From the NCBI RefSeq assembly GCF_019703875.1, contig NZ_AP024110.1:2542001-2606000 (forward strand): DNA of 64,000 nt. Reading direction: 5' to 3'. The DNA is from Methyloradius palustris. GTDB lineage: Bacteria > Pseudomonadota > Gammaproteobacteria > Burkholderiales > Methylophilaceae. Positions within the stretch are counted from its first letter, which is position 1, and every line of letters begins with the position of its first letter. A model generated the notes under the pieces. That model was not told the origin of the DNA. It saw nothing but the letters and a program-made list of their open reading frames with translations, and made no database searches. This document shows, in pieces, positions 51,813-61,987 of this stretch. The translations under genes were made by a program, and so were the position numbers.

Positions 51813-54800
51813 CTAATGAGTTATCAACTCTCTCCATGAAGTACGACGAGTATCAGCTGGCGTTGGATTATCTAATGTGCCTTTGTTTATTACATTGCCT
51901 CCCAATATTGTACCCGTCTTACCAGACCCACCTCCAGTAGCACTGCTACTAGTCGTGTATACCGTTGCGCCTGATGCCAGCTGATTTCCCAGCTTGAACG
52001 CTACTACTCCACTGGTAGAACCGCTTGCAGGGCCTCCCGTTCTATAATCTACTTGATACTGGAAGCTGTATCCGCCTAAATTGCAGGCTAGTGTAGTAGG
52101 AATATTAGTATTAAATATAAGTAAGTTTAAATCAAATGAGGGGTCTGTATTGGCACGTTCCCCTGCGACAGGCAAATCAAAATACCATCCGCCTTTAGTT
52201 GTATAGTCGACTAAATTACTCGAACTAGTCCTCACTGGGTCGCCAGCAGTACATATTAATGCTGAAATCCCGAGCGGACATGTACCTACTGATTGAGTCT
52301 GTTGAACAAAACTTGAACGCGGATCTGAATATATTGCAGTGCCTGATGCAGTAGTAGTTCCTGGGTCTTTCACTGCATAAAATGACTGAGTAGTTACCTT
52401 AGCCACATCAGTTGCATCTAAATATGCACCAGTTCCTGCATATACAACCGTGTAAGTATCAACAATTCCCAAAGTTGGCTTCGCTGTCAGCGGTTGAAGA
52501 TTGCCAGCAGTGTCTTTAAAAGTTGCCATTAATTGCGCAGTTGACTTGAAAGGTATGAAAGGTACTGGAGATGTTGAAGTAAGCTGATTAGTATCGAATC
52601 TCCATAAATTACCATACATATCACCACCATAAACTGCTTTCATGCTGGCATCAGTATTTCCATTTGTAACTTGAGCCACAATTTTGGATAATCCACTTGG
52701 GGACGCAGTACTGCCAAATCCAGTACTCACACCAACAGTACTTACACCGCTCGTAGTCTGAGTCTGAGTCGGTATTCCAGTATTAGCATCAACAACAAAA
52801 AGCCGGCCTACACCATCCCCCCCCGTACTCGTGGCATCAGGAACGTTATTGTAGCCAGAGCTAAATAGCACCACCCATTTACCATCACTTTGTTTAGCAA
52901 TCTGAGGATTGCCATAAGTGTATCCAAGATTAGGAGTACTGTATTCCCATAAAGCTTTTGGATTATTGGGGTCAGTAATATCTAGTGCATAATAAACTCT
53001 ACCCCCTCCACCCAGCCCACCTATTAATATAGTTTTCCAAACTGCATTATCAGTACTATCGCAAGAACTAGTACAAATATCTCCAACCTCTTGTATGCCA
53101 TCAACAAAATAGCGATGATATGTCGAATAATCCTTACTAGCCAGCTTGTATAAGTCTTTTAATAAGACTGATGGAATATAAGCCCAAAGCTCCTGACCAG
53201 CATCTATTCCCTGACTGATATCACTATTTTGAGCTTGAATATTTGCTGTTGCTTTAGCAGCATCTCCAGGATCAGCAATTGTAGCTTTTAGTGCTGCCTC
53301 AGCAGTAGCTGAACCCTGTGCTCTAAACGCGTGCAACATGCCATCATTAGCACCAACAATCGCAAGAGAAAGTCTGTTTGCCTTATCAGCCGCAAATTTA
53401 CTATATCCAGCATCAGCGTATGAATATTTAGGTGGGCCGACATAAGTGACTGGAGAATTCACAATATCCCCTAATACATGACTCCGCTGGCGGAAGTATT
53501 TCGCATTATCAGTCACTGCACCTTCATTACTTCTATCACCAATCAAGTAATTTACGAGCGCAGCACCTGCTGCTGCATCTTGTGATGTACTAGGAATACA
53601 AGGAACGGCTTTGGCGCAAGTGAACTGAGCGATACCTGTTGTCGAATTAGTAAGCGTTGCTTTATTAAAACGAGGGTCTGTTCCAAAATTGTTCACAGTG
53701 AAGTTTTTTAAATTCGTAGATGTATTAGTGCTGTCAAATGTATATATCACACGCGACGATACTGATCTGTTATCTAACTTTGATTGCGCAGCCCAGTCAA
53801 TCCTACTTGTAGTAAGGCCAGTATTAGGGTCAATTTGTTTACGAATGACTTCACCATCCCAACTTCCACTGGCAAATGACGTGCTAAAGGCAAAATTGTC
53901 TACTGAAGTCACATTTGCTGAGCTAGTAGATAGACCAGTAGATGATCCTCTCGCATTGTTCACTGTTGAAAGAGCCGTATTGATACTGTTAGCAAGACTA
54001 GTTGGGTCAGTCGCACTGTAATAGTCACCACGTCCATTAATGCCTGCATGCCACAGATCATCTATACCGGACTGATCATTTGTCAGTGGAAATGGCCAGT
54101 TACAAGTACCGCTATTTTGCCAGCTACATATTCCTGAAGCTGGAACTGCTGTAGTATCAGTAGCCACTGACGCATAATCAGGACTACCGCCATTTTCTAC
54201 ACTGTTGGCATACTTTTGAGTATATTGCATAAACCCTGAAGCACCCAAACCCAAGGTAAAGGTTGTCATATGCTGTGCCGTATTTAGGTCTGCTCCAGTA
54301 GGTGCAACATTATTGAGACTATCTGGACTGGCATTGGCACATATCGCGTTATTAATGGTGGTGGTACCATCAGCCGCTGTCACTGGTGCTCCAACACAAT
54401 TGCCCAGTGAATAAGTGCGTAAATCTGTTTTATAGTAATACTCAGCAACGTCTGCCAGTGTATTTGATGTACCAGTGCCCGCCGCAGTGCTGCAGGTAAT
54501 AGTTTGATATCCATTATCAAAAGTAGGCGACCGCGGTGTGCATACCGCAATATTGGTTGCCACAGGTGGCAGTGACTGACATGTTGTTGTTACATAGTCA
54601 GAAGTTGTTGAAGGCGTACAAGCTGGCACAAAAGTTACTGAATGCTGCTTACTTACACAATTGGTCTGCAAGTAATTTGGTCCAGCTCCAACTGATGTAG
54701 TATTAGGAGTACATGTGCTTACGGGAACGAATGTATCTGCTGTATTTGTCGTTTGAAGGCACTGCACATTTTTACCATTAGCATCAAATGTAAACAGCGG

Positions 54801-57800
54801 TGTAGCTGTTGCAACAGGCGTACAAGAGGGAACATTTACAAACTCATTTGCATCTACTACGCTATTAGTAGGTATCCCTGGATTAGTAACTACATCACAT
54901 TTTGTCGCAGTTGTTGCTGCAACTCCATTTACGATTGAATCTCGCGCTTTGCTATCAGTATTAGCACAAGCACTTGCAACTGGTGTTGTAAAAGCATTAT
55001 AAGCGCAAGCAGTATCAACCCTTCGGGTAACTCCAGAGTTTGGCACATTACTGGTAGATATAGAGCTTGGGGTGCAACTAGATACATCAGCAGATGTTGC
55101 TAAAGATGTTTGCTCAACAGTTTGGGCAGTAGATAACAAAGTACATGCCACAGCCTGCGCATTTACAAAACCTGCTTCAGACTTAACTGTACACGTGCCA
55201 GCATAAGTTGTTACAGCTGGCGCGTATTGGCAGTTCACTGCCGTTTTTGTTGTATAAGTAGGCCCCGCATCTCGTGCTACTACTGCACAAGATGAAGCAT
55301 CAGAAAACAAACTATAAGCTGAGTATTGACATGTATTGGTGATAGGGCCGACATAATTTGTTCCATTGCCCCCATTGGAAGGGCTGCCAACGGTGCAGTT
55401 AGTCGCAGTAACGTCCGCAAGAGCCGAATTGGCGCTATATGTGCAGCTACGTATAGTATAAAGACTCCACGGCTGTGCTGACTGCTGATCGATTCTAGCG
55501 CAGCTGGTTGCATTAGTATTGGTACTAGTTTGCGCATAAGAACAGGTTTTGGTGTAGCCTAAACCCGCTGCTAACGAGACATCACTACATGTGCCACTGG
55601 TCACATTAGCCGCAGTACCTTGCACATATTGACATTCGGTAGCTGTTGTTAAATTTGCAGATGTTGTAGTGGTGCCAGCAGCAGGATTTCGGGGACTAGA
55701 ACTGCAGCTTGTAATAGTAGGATAAGTTTTAGTAGTTGTTGCGGTACTAGGATACTCACAAGTTGTCAGAGCGGTACCATTAATAAGACTGCCAGCACTC
55801 CCTTGGCATGGAACGGCGCTTGCGCCATTAGTACCATTTGAGGGGGAAGTAGCGAATCGACATTGATTGATACTGCCATAACTTGTGCTGTTAGCAGCCT
55901 CCGATGATGGCACTGCTCCCCCAGAAATGCAAGCCTGGCCTATACTTGTGGCTGCTTGTGATTGTATAGTCGTAGAACTTGGGTAAGTGCAACTGACCTT
56001 ATCTATGATGCTCCATGCAGGTCCAGTTGAATATGATTCATTGCAGGTGGTTACAGAGGTTGCTGCGCCAGCTCCTGTCTCGGCTGTTGAGTTATATTGG
56101 CAATCTTGCGCAACTACATATTGAGCATTATTACTAGTGCTAGTCGTTGATTTAGCCGTTGTATTACAAGTAGCAGTCGTATTTGCATAAGCTGCGTCCG
56201 GGGTTGTACCGTTGTAATCACAAAGAACTTTATCTCCAGTATAAGGTGATGCAGTTTGATTATGAACCGTGCAAGTACCTGATGTTGAAGTAGGGCCGCT
56301 ACTTTTAGTAGCGGAATATTGACAACTCGTTTGTGTAAGTTGATCTATAGAGGTACCTGCGGTACAAGTTGGTACACTAGCGACCTGGCTTGCAGCCACC
56401 CAACCCGCTTGTACATAGGTGCAACTCACTTGCTTGCTGTAAGGAGAACTTGTGTCAGCGCCATGAGCAACACATAAGCTTGCCGTAGTTGAAGTTAATG
56501 GATATTTACTACCCTGCGCTTGATATGCACATGCATTGTACGGTAACCATTTACCACTCCCGCTACTTGGAGTACCTGCAGTGCAAGTGTTTAGATTCTG
56601 AGTAACGTTACCATCTGCATACTGACAAGCCACCACAGTCCGAGTGGTATAGCCAGACTGAGCAATTGGTGTGCAGCTACCATCCGATGCTGTCGAATCG
56701 ACATACTGTGGTGAAGTAGCATCTACATATTGGCATGTCACTACTGTAGTAGTACTCCCAGAATTAGTAGTGCCTGGTATACAAGTGCCACCTGCAGGAA
56801 CGTCCAGCCAACCAGTATCATTTACGTTACCGTCGGCAGTACTTACGGTTTCTTTTTGTAAATTTCTAGTATAGACCTGTAATTTTCTTGCGGTTTGTTT
56901 CAAAAGAGTATCTTGCTCATTACGTGTCGCCACGTTTTGCTGCAAAGGATAGACTGTACTACGTGGAGTGTAAGTTCTTTGTTGTAAAGAATATTTAGTT
57001 TGTATAGGTTTTACAGTAACTGTTTCAACAGGATATATTTTCTTTATTGGATCATAGGTCGTTTGCTGCAACAAATTAGTTGTTTGCTGTAAAACACTAG
57101 TGACTGAAGTGAGAGTGTTATAACTAGCCTGTAATGTCGAGGTGGCTTTTTGTAGATTTTTAGTATCCACCTGATAAGGATATATATAAAAAGTTCTCTG
57201 ATTTTGATGCAAATTGCTTGTGCTTTTCGTTTGTTGCGTAGTCTTACTCATTATAAAGTTCGTATTTGTGGCAACTTGATCTACTGTTTGTGTAGTCTGC
57301 TGGATAATTTGCTGAACCGTTGCACCATCATAATATGGACGTGGTTCATTACCATCCTGTTCGCCAATTGCAGAACCGTCTAACTGAGTAGGTGTTGCGC
57401 TTTCATTCCAATATCCGTCAGTTGATAGAATTGTATAGTTTTGCTGGCATGAATACTGTACAGGGTCACTTACAGTTCTTGAGTTCAAAGTTGAACTTGG
57501 CAACAGGTTCGCATAAATCTTTCCTGCATTGGATAATGCCGTGCGAAGTGGTGTTTGCCCTGTAGGATAAGCTCTGAATAACTGTGTGTACCATAGATAC
57601 TTGTTCGGATTTGAGAATGTCGTAATATCCAGATAATCGTTAATTTCTGATCGTGGAGCTGTCGGTGGAGTTTTATTTACATTTAAGGGATCCTGAGTTC
57701 CATTGTTGATAGTGAAATAACCCACCCTAAACTGACTCTCTGTTAAGTCAAATGCTTGGCTCACGACAGTTTTCATCATTTGCATACGCGTCTGGTAATA

Positions 57801-59069
57801 GGCATACCAGTTAGCATAATTTGTCATTTCTTCAGAGTAAGTACACAAAGTACTCGCGCAATCGGTACGGTTAGGCGCTTTTGCACAACCTGTTGTACCT
57901 GCAACACAAGCATACCCATAAGTAGATAAAATACCTACTACAGAAGTCTTGAATACACTTCCTGGCGTAGCTGTAAACGCTGTAGCAGATGCTGTTATGT
58001 TAGTAGTGATATTAAATTGTGGTGTATTTGTACTGTTCTGAGTAATAGCTGGGCTATTTGTCGTAGCAGATGGAGCAGAAATGATAAGCGTATTTCCTCC
58101 ATCATAGAAAGCGCTGTAGCCCGAAACATTACAGTTACCAGTAGCTACGGCAGTACAATTATTGATTTGAGTTACAATTGCATTTAGCAAACCTGATACC
58201 GAGCTGACCGTGGTTGTAATTGGCTGACTTAATATTTGCGCACTAACTGCGGTGGCGCCAATAGTACCAACTGAAATACCACTAATAGTTGTAGAGCCAG
58301 CTCCCGAGAAAGTAATGTTTGAGATGCCGCCAGGGCTAGGTGCCCGGAAATAAGTATAACTAGTGACACTATTATTTGTGTTAGTTGTAGTTGCGACAAT
58401 TTGTTTTGCTTGGCACCCACCAGTTGCTGTTGCATCTGCGCTAGATGTTGGTGCAATCGCCTCTGCAGCCGTATGGCACCAGCGCAATTTGGCCTCATAT
58501 TTGTAAATAGTATCCTTAGTGGTTTTGCAATTTCTCAATAAAGGACTATCGCAAAACTCACCAGCAATTGTTGTGTAATAATTAACATTTCCAACTAAAT
58601 TACCGTAATTCTTGGGGTCATTAACAAGGTCGACGGTGGTCGGATTGACTATACGATATTGAACGCCATAGCGATCCTTCGGCACCTTTGTCCATGCAGG
58701 TGTAGCTGTGAATGTGGCTGTATTAATTGCATTCTGTGAGGGATATGTAGTTTTATCGACATTGCCACCTTCGTCATACATCGTTGGCGGGGTGTAATTA
58801 ATAGCAGGATTATAGGCAACACCATTAAAAGCAGAATTACTAAATAGATGAGGGATTAATACGTTTGCCCAATCTGGCAGATATGCCCAGCTCATACTAA
58901 AAGAGTCATCTAGCACAAACATAATATTTGGAAGAACTTGTTGCGAAGTATATTGAGTAGTAATAGGTTGGGTAGCTAGCTTCGTAACATCCGCATTACT
59001 GGTACCACTCAATAATACTAATAGAGTGGAAACACCCGCGATATTTTTAAAAAATTTATTAATGTTCAT
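51813..59069 (-). CDS. pilY1: Very large PilY1-type type IV pilus tip/adhesin protein
   Basis: PilY1 is the calcium-regulated tip adhesin and assembly factor of type IV pili. At 2418 residues it is far longer than typical (about 1000-1600). It has a signal peptide (about 1-26, ending SNA) and a vWA-like domain with the DDSFSMS metal motif (about 53-59). The C-terminal PilY1 beta-propeller from about residue 1750 (RSHVLGDIVNSPVTYVGPP, VGANDGMLHAF, GGLGGGGRVYYALD) is present. Between about 582 and 1535 lies an insert: a Gln-rich, probably helical part (about 582-760), then 22 units with two Cys each (C-x10-25-C-x-Y, about 763-1526). The reading frame is unbroken throughout. It ends the minor-pilin operon. 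Confidence 0.9.
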   Translation of the reverse strand: MNINKFFKNIAGVSTLLVLLSGTSNADVTKLATQPITTQYTSQQVLPNIMFVLDDSFSMSWAYLPDWANVLIPHLFSNSAFNGVAYNPAINYTPPTMYDEGGNVDKTTYPSQNAINTATFTATPAWTKVPKDRYGVQYRIVNPTTVDLVNDPKNYGNLVGNVNYYTTIAGEFCDSPLLRNCKTTKDTIYKYEAKLRWCHTAAEAIAPTSSADATATGGCQAKQIVATTTNTNNSVTSYTYFRAPSPGGISNITFSGAGSTTISGISVGTIGATAVSAQILSQPITTTVSSVSGLLNAIVTQINNCTAVATGNCNVSGYSAFYDGGNTLIISAPSATTNSPAITQNSTNTPQFNITTNITASATAFTATPGSVFKTSVVGILSTYGYACVAGTTGCAKAPNRTDCASTLCTYSEEMTNYANWYAYYQTRMQMMKTVVSQAFDLTESQFRVGYFTINNGTQDPLNVNKTPPTAPRSEINDYLDITTFSNPNKYLWYTQLFRAYPTGQTPLRTALSNAGKIYANLLPSSTLNSRTVSDPVQYSCQQNYTILSTDGYWNESATPTQLDGSAIGEQDGNEPRPYYDGATVQQIIQQTTQTVDQVATNTNFIMSKTTQQTKSTSNLHQNQRTFYIYPYQVDTKNLQKATSTLQASYNTLTSVTSVLQQTTNLLQQTTYDPIKKIYPVETVTVKPIQTKYSLQQRTYTPRSTVYPLQQNVATRNEQDTLLKQTARKLQVYTRNLQKETVSTADGNVNDTGWLDVPAGGTCIPGTTNSGSTTTVVTCQYVDATSPQYVDSTASDGSCTPIAQSGYTTRTVVACQYADGNVTQNLNTCTAGTPSSGSGKWLPYNACAYQAQGSKYPLTSTTASLCVAHGADTSSPYSKQVSCTYVQAGWVAASQVASVPTCTAGTSIDQLTQTSCQYSATKSSGPTSTSGTCTVHNQTASPYTGDKVLCDYNGTTPDAAYANTTATCNTTAKSTTSTSNNAQYVVAQDCQYNSTAETGAGAATSVTTCNESYSTGPAWSIIDKVSCTYPSSTTIQSQAATSIGQACISGGAVPSSEAANSTSYGSINQCRFATSPSNGTNGASAVPCQGSAGSLINGTALTTCEYPSTATTTKTYPTITSCSSSPRNPAAGTTTTSANLTTATECQYVQGTAANVTSGTCSDVSLAAGLGYTKTCSYAQTSTNTNATSCARIDQQSAQPWSLYTIRSCTYSANSALADVTATNCTVGSPSNGGNGTNYVGPITNTCQYSAYSLFSDASSCAVVARDAGPTYTTKTAVNCQYAPAVTTYAGTCTVKSEAGFVNAQAVACTLLSTAQTVEQTSLATSADVSSCTPSSISTSNVPNSGVTRRVDTACAYNAFTTPVASACANTDSKARDSIVNGVAATTATKCDVVTNPGIPTNSVVDANEFVNVPSCTPVATATPLFTFDANGKNVQCLQTTNTADTFVPVSTCTPNTTSVGAGPNYLQTNCVSKQHSVTFVPACTPSTTSDYVTTTCQSLPPVATNIAVCTPRSPTFDNGYQTITCSTAAGTGTSNTLADVAEYYYKTDLRTYSLGNCVGAPVTAADGTTTINNAICANASPDSLNNVAPTGADLNTAQHMTTFTLGLGASGFMQYTQKYANSVENGGSPDYASVATDTTAVPASGICSWQNSGTCNWPFPLTNDQSGIDDLWHAGINGRGDYYSATDPTSLANSINTALSTVNNARGSSTGLSTSSANVTSVDNFAFSTSFASGSWDGEVIRKQIDPNTGLTTSRIDWAAQSKLDNRSVSSRVIYTFDSTNTSTNLKNFTVNNFGTDPRFNKATLTNSTTGIAQFTCAKAVPCIPSTSQDAAAGAALVNYLIGDRSNEGAVTDNAKYFRQRSHVLGDIVNSPVTYVGPPKYSYADAGYSKFAADKANRLSLAIVGANDGMLHAFRAQGSATAEAALKATIADPGDAAKATANIQAQNSDISQGIDAGQELWAYIPSVLLKDLYKLASKDYSTYHRYFVDGIQEVGDICTSSCDSTDNAVWKTILIGGLGGGGRVYYALDITDPNNPKALWEYSTPNLGYTYGNPQIAKQSDGKWVVLFSSGYNNVPDATSTGGDGVGRLFVVDANTGIPTQTQTTSGVSTVGVSTGFGSTASPSGLSKIVAQVTNGNTDASMKAVYGGDMYGNLWRFDTNQLTSTSPVPFIPFKSTAQLMATFKDTAGNLQPLTAKPTLGIVDTYTVVYAGTGAYLDATDVAKVTTQSFYAVKDPGTTTASGTAIYSDPRSSFVQQTQSVGTCPLGISALICTAGDPVRTSSSNLVDYTTKGGWYFDLPVAGERANTDPSFDLNLLIFNTNIPTTLACNLGGYSFQYQVDYRTGGPASGSTSGVVAFKLGNQLASGATVYTTSSSATGGGSGKTGTILGGNVINKGTLDNPTPADTRRTSWRELITH

Positions 59070-59090
59070 TATAATTCTCCCTAAACTAAA

Positions 59091-59708
59091 CTACAGCGCA
59101 ACAATTGTTTGTACATAGCTGACGGTATTACGAGGTCCTAAAACTTGACTAGTAATTCTATAATATTGCTGTCTAGGAGGAATTATAGGTACACAACCAG
59201 CTGTAATACATACAGTAGAAATAGAAGCTGGAACTGCGCAACCTGCAGAAGGTGTATCAGGATCTACATCTACACCTTGTAATTTACACATCCGCTGAAT
59301 AATATAATTCACACTATTGCCTGTGCCGCCTACATCTGAACCTGCTGACTTTGCATGCATTTGCGGTATCGCAGCCAGTACACTCCAGTCATACCCAATT
59401 GTTGGATCCCAAGTAGCGGCATAGCCATCACCCAAGCTATCAACTCTCAATTTAGTACCCACGTTATTATCTTGTAACCACTTAATAGCTAGCTCAGCAC
59501 CCACATCAGCCGCGTTAGTAGCAGATTGTTGAAACGCAAGATTACCTGCAATGATATTGGTTGTATCAACAGATCGAACCATAGCAATAGCTGCCAACGT
59601 CATAGCAACAAGTACGATAAGTGCTACTAGAAGAATTACACCTTCTTGTTTTGCAATTTTTGGATAATAAATTTTCATTTTAATGAATCTATATTTAGTA
59701 AAATTCAA
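59091..59708 (-). CDS. pilX: Type IV pilus assembly protein PilX
   Basis: A 205-residue minor pilin of the PilX family. The pilin-like N-terminal helix starts at EGVILLVALIVLVAMTLAAIAMVRSVDT (about 22-50), and the family's GNLAFQQSATNAADVGAELA follows. The TTG start overlaps the pilW stop. An ATG 10 codons later (MKIYYPKIAKQEG) is a reasonable alternative. PilX primes pilus assembly and, with PilY1 and PilVW, sits at the pilus tip. Confidence 0.88.
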   Translation of the reverse strand: MNFTKYRFIKMKIYYPKIAKQEGVILLVALIVLVAMTLAAIAMVRSVDTTNIIAGNLAFQQSATNAADVGAELAIKWLQDNNVGTKLRVDSLGDGYAATWDPTIGYDWSVLAAIPQMHAKSAGSDVGGTGNSVNYIIQRMCKLQGVDVDPDTPSAGCAVPASISTVCITAGCVPIIPPRQQYYRITSQVLGPRNTVSYVQTIVAL

Positions 59709-60895
59709 GAATTACATTGAGATTCTGATATTGCGAGTATTGAAGTAATGTTACGTAGTGGCACTACTGTTTGAAAAACTTTGTAACGGTAGTTCTGCCA
59801 TGAAAATCCGCTCGCCATAATTGTAGTGGGTATACCCGTTAGATCTATTGGAGTAGAAATAATGGCAGGAGGAGGTGCTCCAGATAAACTAGCTTGCTGA
59901 CCTCTCCAAGTAATAGTATTGGTACTAGTAGTATTTGTGACCAAATCTTTTTCTGGCTGCGAACTGCGCGAAACTAATGCAATCTGAATTGACGATACTT
60001 TAAGCCAATCACAATTGGTAACTGGCTGAACTTGATCATATATATCGACAATCCCATCTAATTTTGCGCTTGTATCACGTCCATACTGAACCCGCATACT
60101 TACAATATTGTCTGAAATTGGCTCCCATATAGTTGTATCAGTAAGGTTTGCTGAGCTAGTAGAAGCACAGTTCTTAATAAAATAATCACAAACTGTAAGC
60201 CTTCCATTTCTAATGGCATAAGCCAATATTTTTAAGCTAGAACCAAGGTTATATAGATTTCCTGGACTCGCACCTGGGGGTGGTACACCTATTGGCACTT
60301 GCACATTCAAATTAGGCGCCTGAATAGTGGCTTTTTCAATATTCAAAGTACACGGATTTGGCCTGACGGCAGGTTCAGCAACCACGTAATCACCAGTAGT
60401 AAATGCTGAAATGGTATTAACGCCATATTGCTGTTGTACCGGTTGTGCAGTAATAACATCCCCTTCAGAAGCACCGTTACTACTGCCATAGTACACAAGC
60501 AAGGTATCAGTATTCGGATCACCCGCTGGAATATCGCCTGAATTAATTGTAACTGGTGCAAGTGGCAAATTTACACCCGAAGTTCCTGCAGGCAACTGAG
60601 CTTTGCAACCTATTAAGTTAGGAGCCATGAGGTTCCATCCACTTTGCCGAATATCCCTTTGAATACCATACAATGCAATAGCTCCATTATTTTGAGCATC
60701 AGCACCACCTGTAGTGCTTCGCTTTTGCCCCTCAAATAAAGAGAAAACCTGCATGATTACAATCACTCCCAAAAGACCGATAACCATAGCGACCATAACC
60801 TCAATCAGTGTAAAACCATTATTTCTATGGTTAGCTAGACTCAGAATGCCTTTATAGGAGCGAAAGCGTGAACAATCAGATTTGCGTAAATTCAT
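59705..60895 (-). CDS. pilW: Type IV pilus assembly protein PilW
   Basis: A 396-residue minor pilin. The prepilin cleavage and helix motif NNG-FTLIEVMVAMVIGLLG (cut near residue 27) and the PilW pattern GAIALYGIQRDIRQSGWN (about 77-93) are clear. The C-terminal half is the PilW-specific globular part with few recognisable motifs (VSRSSQPEKD, TWRGQQ, YRYKVFQTVVPLRN). It is in the fimT-pilV-pilW-pilX-pilY1 order used by betaproteobacteria. Confidence 0.9.
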   Translation of the reverse strand: MNLRKSDCSRFRSYKGILSLANHRNNGFTLIEVMVAMVIGLLGVIVIMQVFSLFEGQKRSTTGGADAQNNGAIALYGIQRDIRQSGWNLMAPNLIGCKAQLPAGTSGVNLPLAPVTINSGDIPAGDPNTDTLLVYYGSSNGASEGDVITAQPVQQQYGVNTISAFTTGDYVVAEPAVRPNPCTLNIEKATIQAPNLNVQVPIGVPPPGASPGNLYNLGSSLKILAYAIRNGRLTVCDYFIKNCASTSSANLTDTTIWEPISDNIVSMRVQYGRDTSAKLDGIVDIYDQVQPVTNCDWLKVSSIQIALVSRSSQPEKDLVTNTTSTNTITWRGQQASLSGAPPPAIISTPIDLTGIPTTIMASGFSWQNYRYKVFQTVVPLRNITSILAISESQCNS

Positions 60896-60904
60896 AGTTT
60901 GGGC

Positions 60905-61372
60905 TTATACAACTTGAAAAACGACGGTGTATGTATGCGCGGGATCTGTTGATTGTTGCTTAGGTGCGCGCCACCTTACAGTAATTTGTACTGTGCTACT
61001 TAAAGTATATCCACCTGTAGTTACAGGAGTAACTGTTACTATAGGTGGCAAACCAGCACTATTAGCATCACCAGCAACACCTGGCAAAACCTTAGCGACT
61101 TCTGCTGACCATAAAGTATATGCACAAGCAGTACAATCACTCTGAAAATTAGACTTTAATGTTGCAGGCGTCCTATCCCCCACCCACATCTGACCAATTA
61201 ACTGGTTTGCAAACAAACTTGCATCTGAGCGATATTTAGCATCTGAAGTGGCGCTTATAGAAGCAGCCTGAAGACCAACAACAGCTAATATGCCTAGTGA
61301 AAATATCAATATGCCAATTAAAGCTTCAAGTAACATCACACCCGATTGTTGTTTATGCATGACCATTAACAT
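60905..61372 (-). CDS. pilV: Type IV pilus modification protein PilV
   Basis: A 155-residue minor pilin of the PilV family. The prepilin motif SG-VMLLEALIGILIFSLGILAVVGLQA (cut about residue 11) and the C-terminal TVQITVRWRAPKQ...YTVVFQ pattern support the call. Several start codons (two ATGs within six bases) are possible. AAGGATGTTA, the end of fimT, is the best ribosome site for the second. It overlaps fimT. Confidence 0.88.
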   Translation of the reverse strand: MLMVMHKQQSGVMLLEALIGILIFSLGILAVVGLQAASISATSDAKYRSDASLFANQLIGQMWVGDRTPATLKSNFQSDCTACAYTLWSAEVAKVLPGVAGDANSAGLPPIVTVTPVTTGGYTLSSTVQITVRWRAPKQQSTDPAHTYTVVFQVV

Positions 61373-61983
61373 CCTTGTGGATCAGATGAGTTGAGTGCAG
61401 GGTCGCACATGCGAATATTCCCCCCCGTACTAACTGCAACATTCATACAACGTATACCATCCACAGAAGCTGTGGTACAAGCACCCCCTTTGGAATTAAT
61501 AACTGAAATAACAATTGGGGCAACAGGTATAGCATTACCGCTAGCGTCAGTGCCACTACTTACTTGACGTCCCAATCCATTAAAAATGATAGTAGATGCA
61601 GTTGTTGAAGATACCTCCGCGTTAGATGCGCCATCTTTATTTGACCATGCCTGAATAACACCTGTTGAAGACGTATCAGTAACAAAACTGGCACATGCGC
61701 TCACAGGACTTCCCAAACTTACAACCCAATTTGTTCCAGAATTACTAATGGCGCAACTAGCATCAATACTAGTTGTTAACTGAAAACGAACATTTGCATT
61801 ACGTCTTACAGCTTCTGCACGCGCCAACTGTAAACCATTCTGAATTGACTCAGCAGCAGTACGCACTTGCGTACTTTGTATCCACAGGCGTAAAGATGGA
61901 ATGCCAGAAGCAATCAATATCCCTAATACTGCTAAAGTAATAGCAATTTCAATTAGAGAAAAACCTTTTGAATGCGTACTCAT
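61366..61983 (-). CDS. fimT: GspH/FimT-family minor pilin
   Basis: A 205-residue pseudopilin of the FimT/GspH type. The prepilin motif KG-FSLIEIAITLAVLGILIASGIPSLRLW and VRTAAESIQNGLQLARAEAVRRNANVRF are typical. FimT-type proteins bind DNA during natural transformation in some species and help initiate pilus assembly. It is second in the operon, after pilE. An earlier ATG six codons upstream exists, but the ATG at 61983 gives the normal short leader. Confidence 0.87.
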   Translation of the reverse strand: MSTHSKGFSLIEIAITLAVLGILIASGIPSLRLWIQSTQVRTAAESIQNGLQLARAEAVRRNANVRFQLTTSIDASCAISNSGTNWVVSLGSPVSACASFVTDTSSTGVIQAWSNKDGASNAEVSSTTASTIIFNGLGRQVSSGTDASGNAIPVAPIVISVINSKGGACTTASVDGIRCMNVAVSTGGNIRMCDPALNSSDPQGC

Positions 61984-61987
61984 ATTA

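Noticed and set aside
54480..56790. CRISPR-like or tandem DNA repeats in pilY1
   Set aside because: The repetition is at protein level (paired Cys with variable spacing). The DNA units are not identical and have no spacer structure. The frame is continuous.
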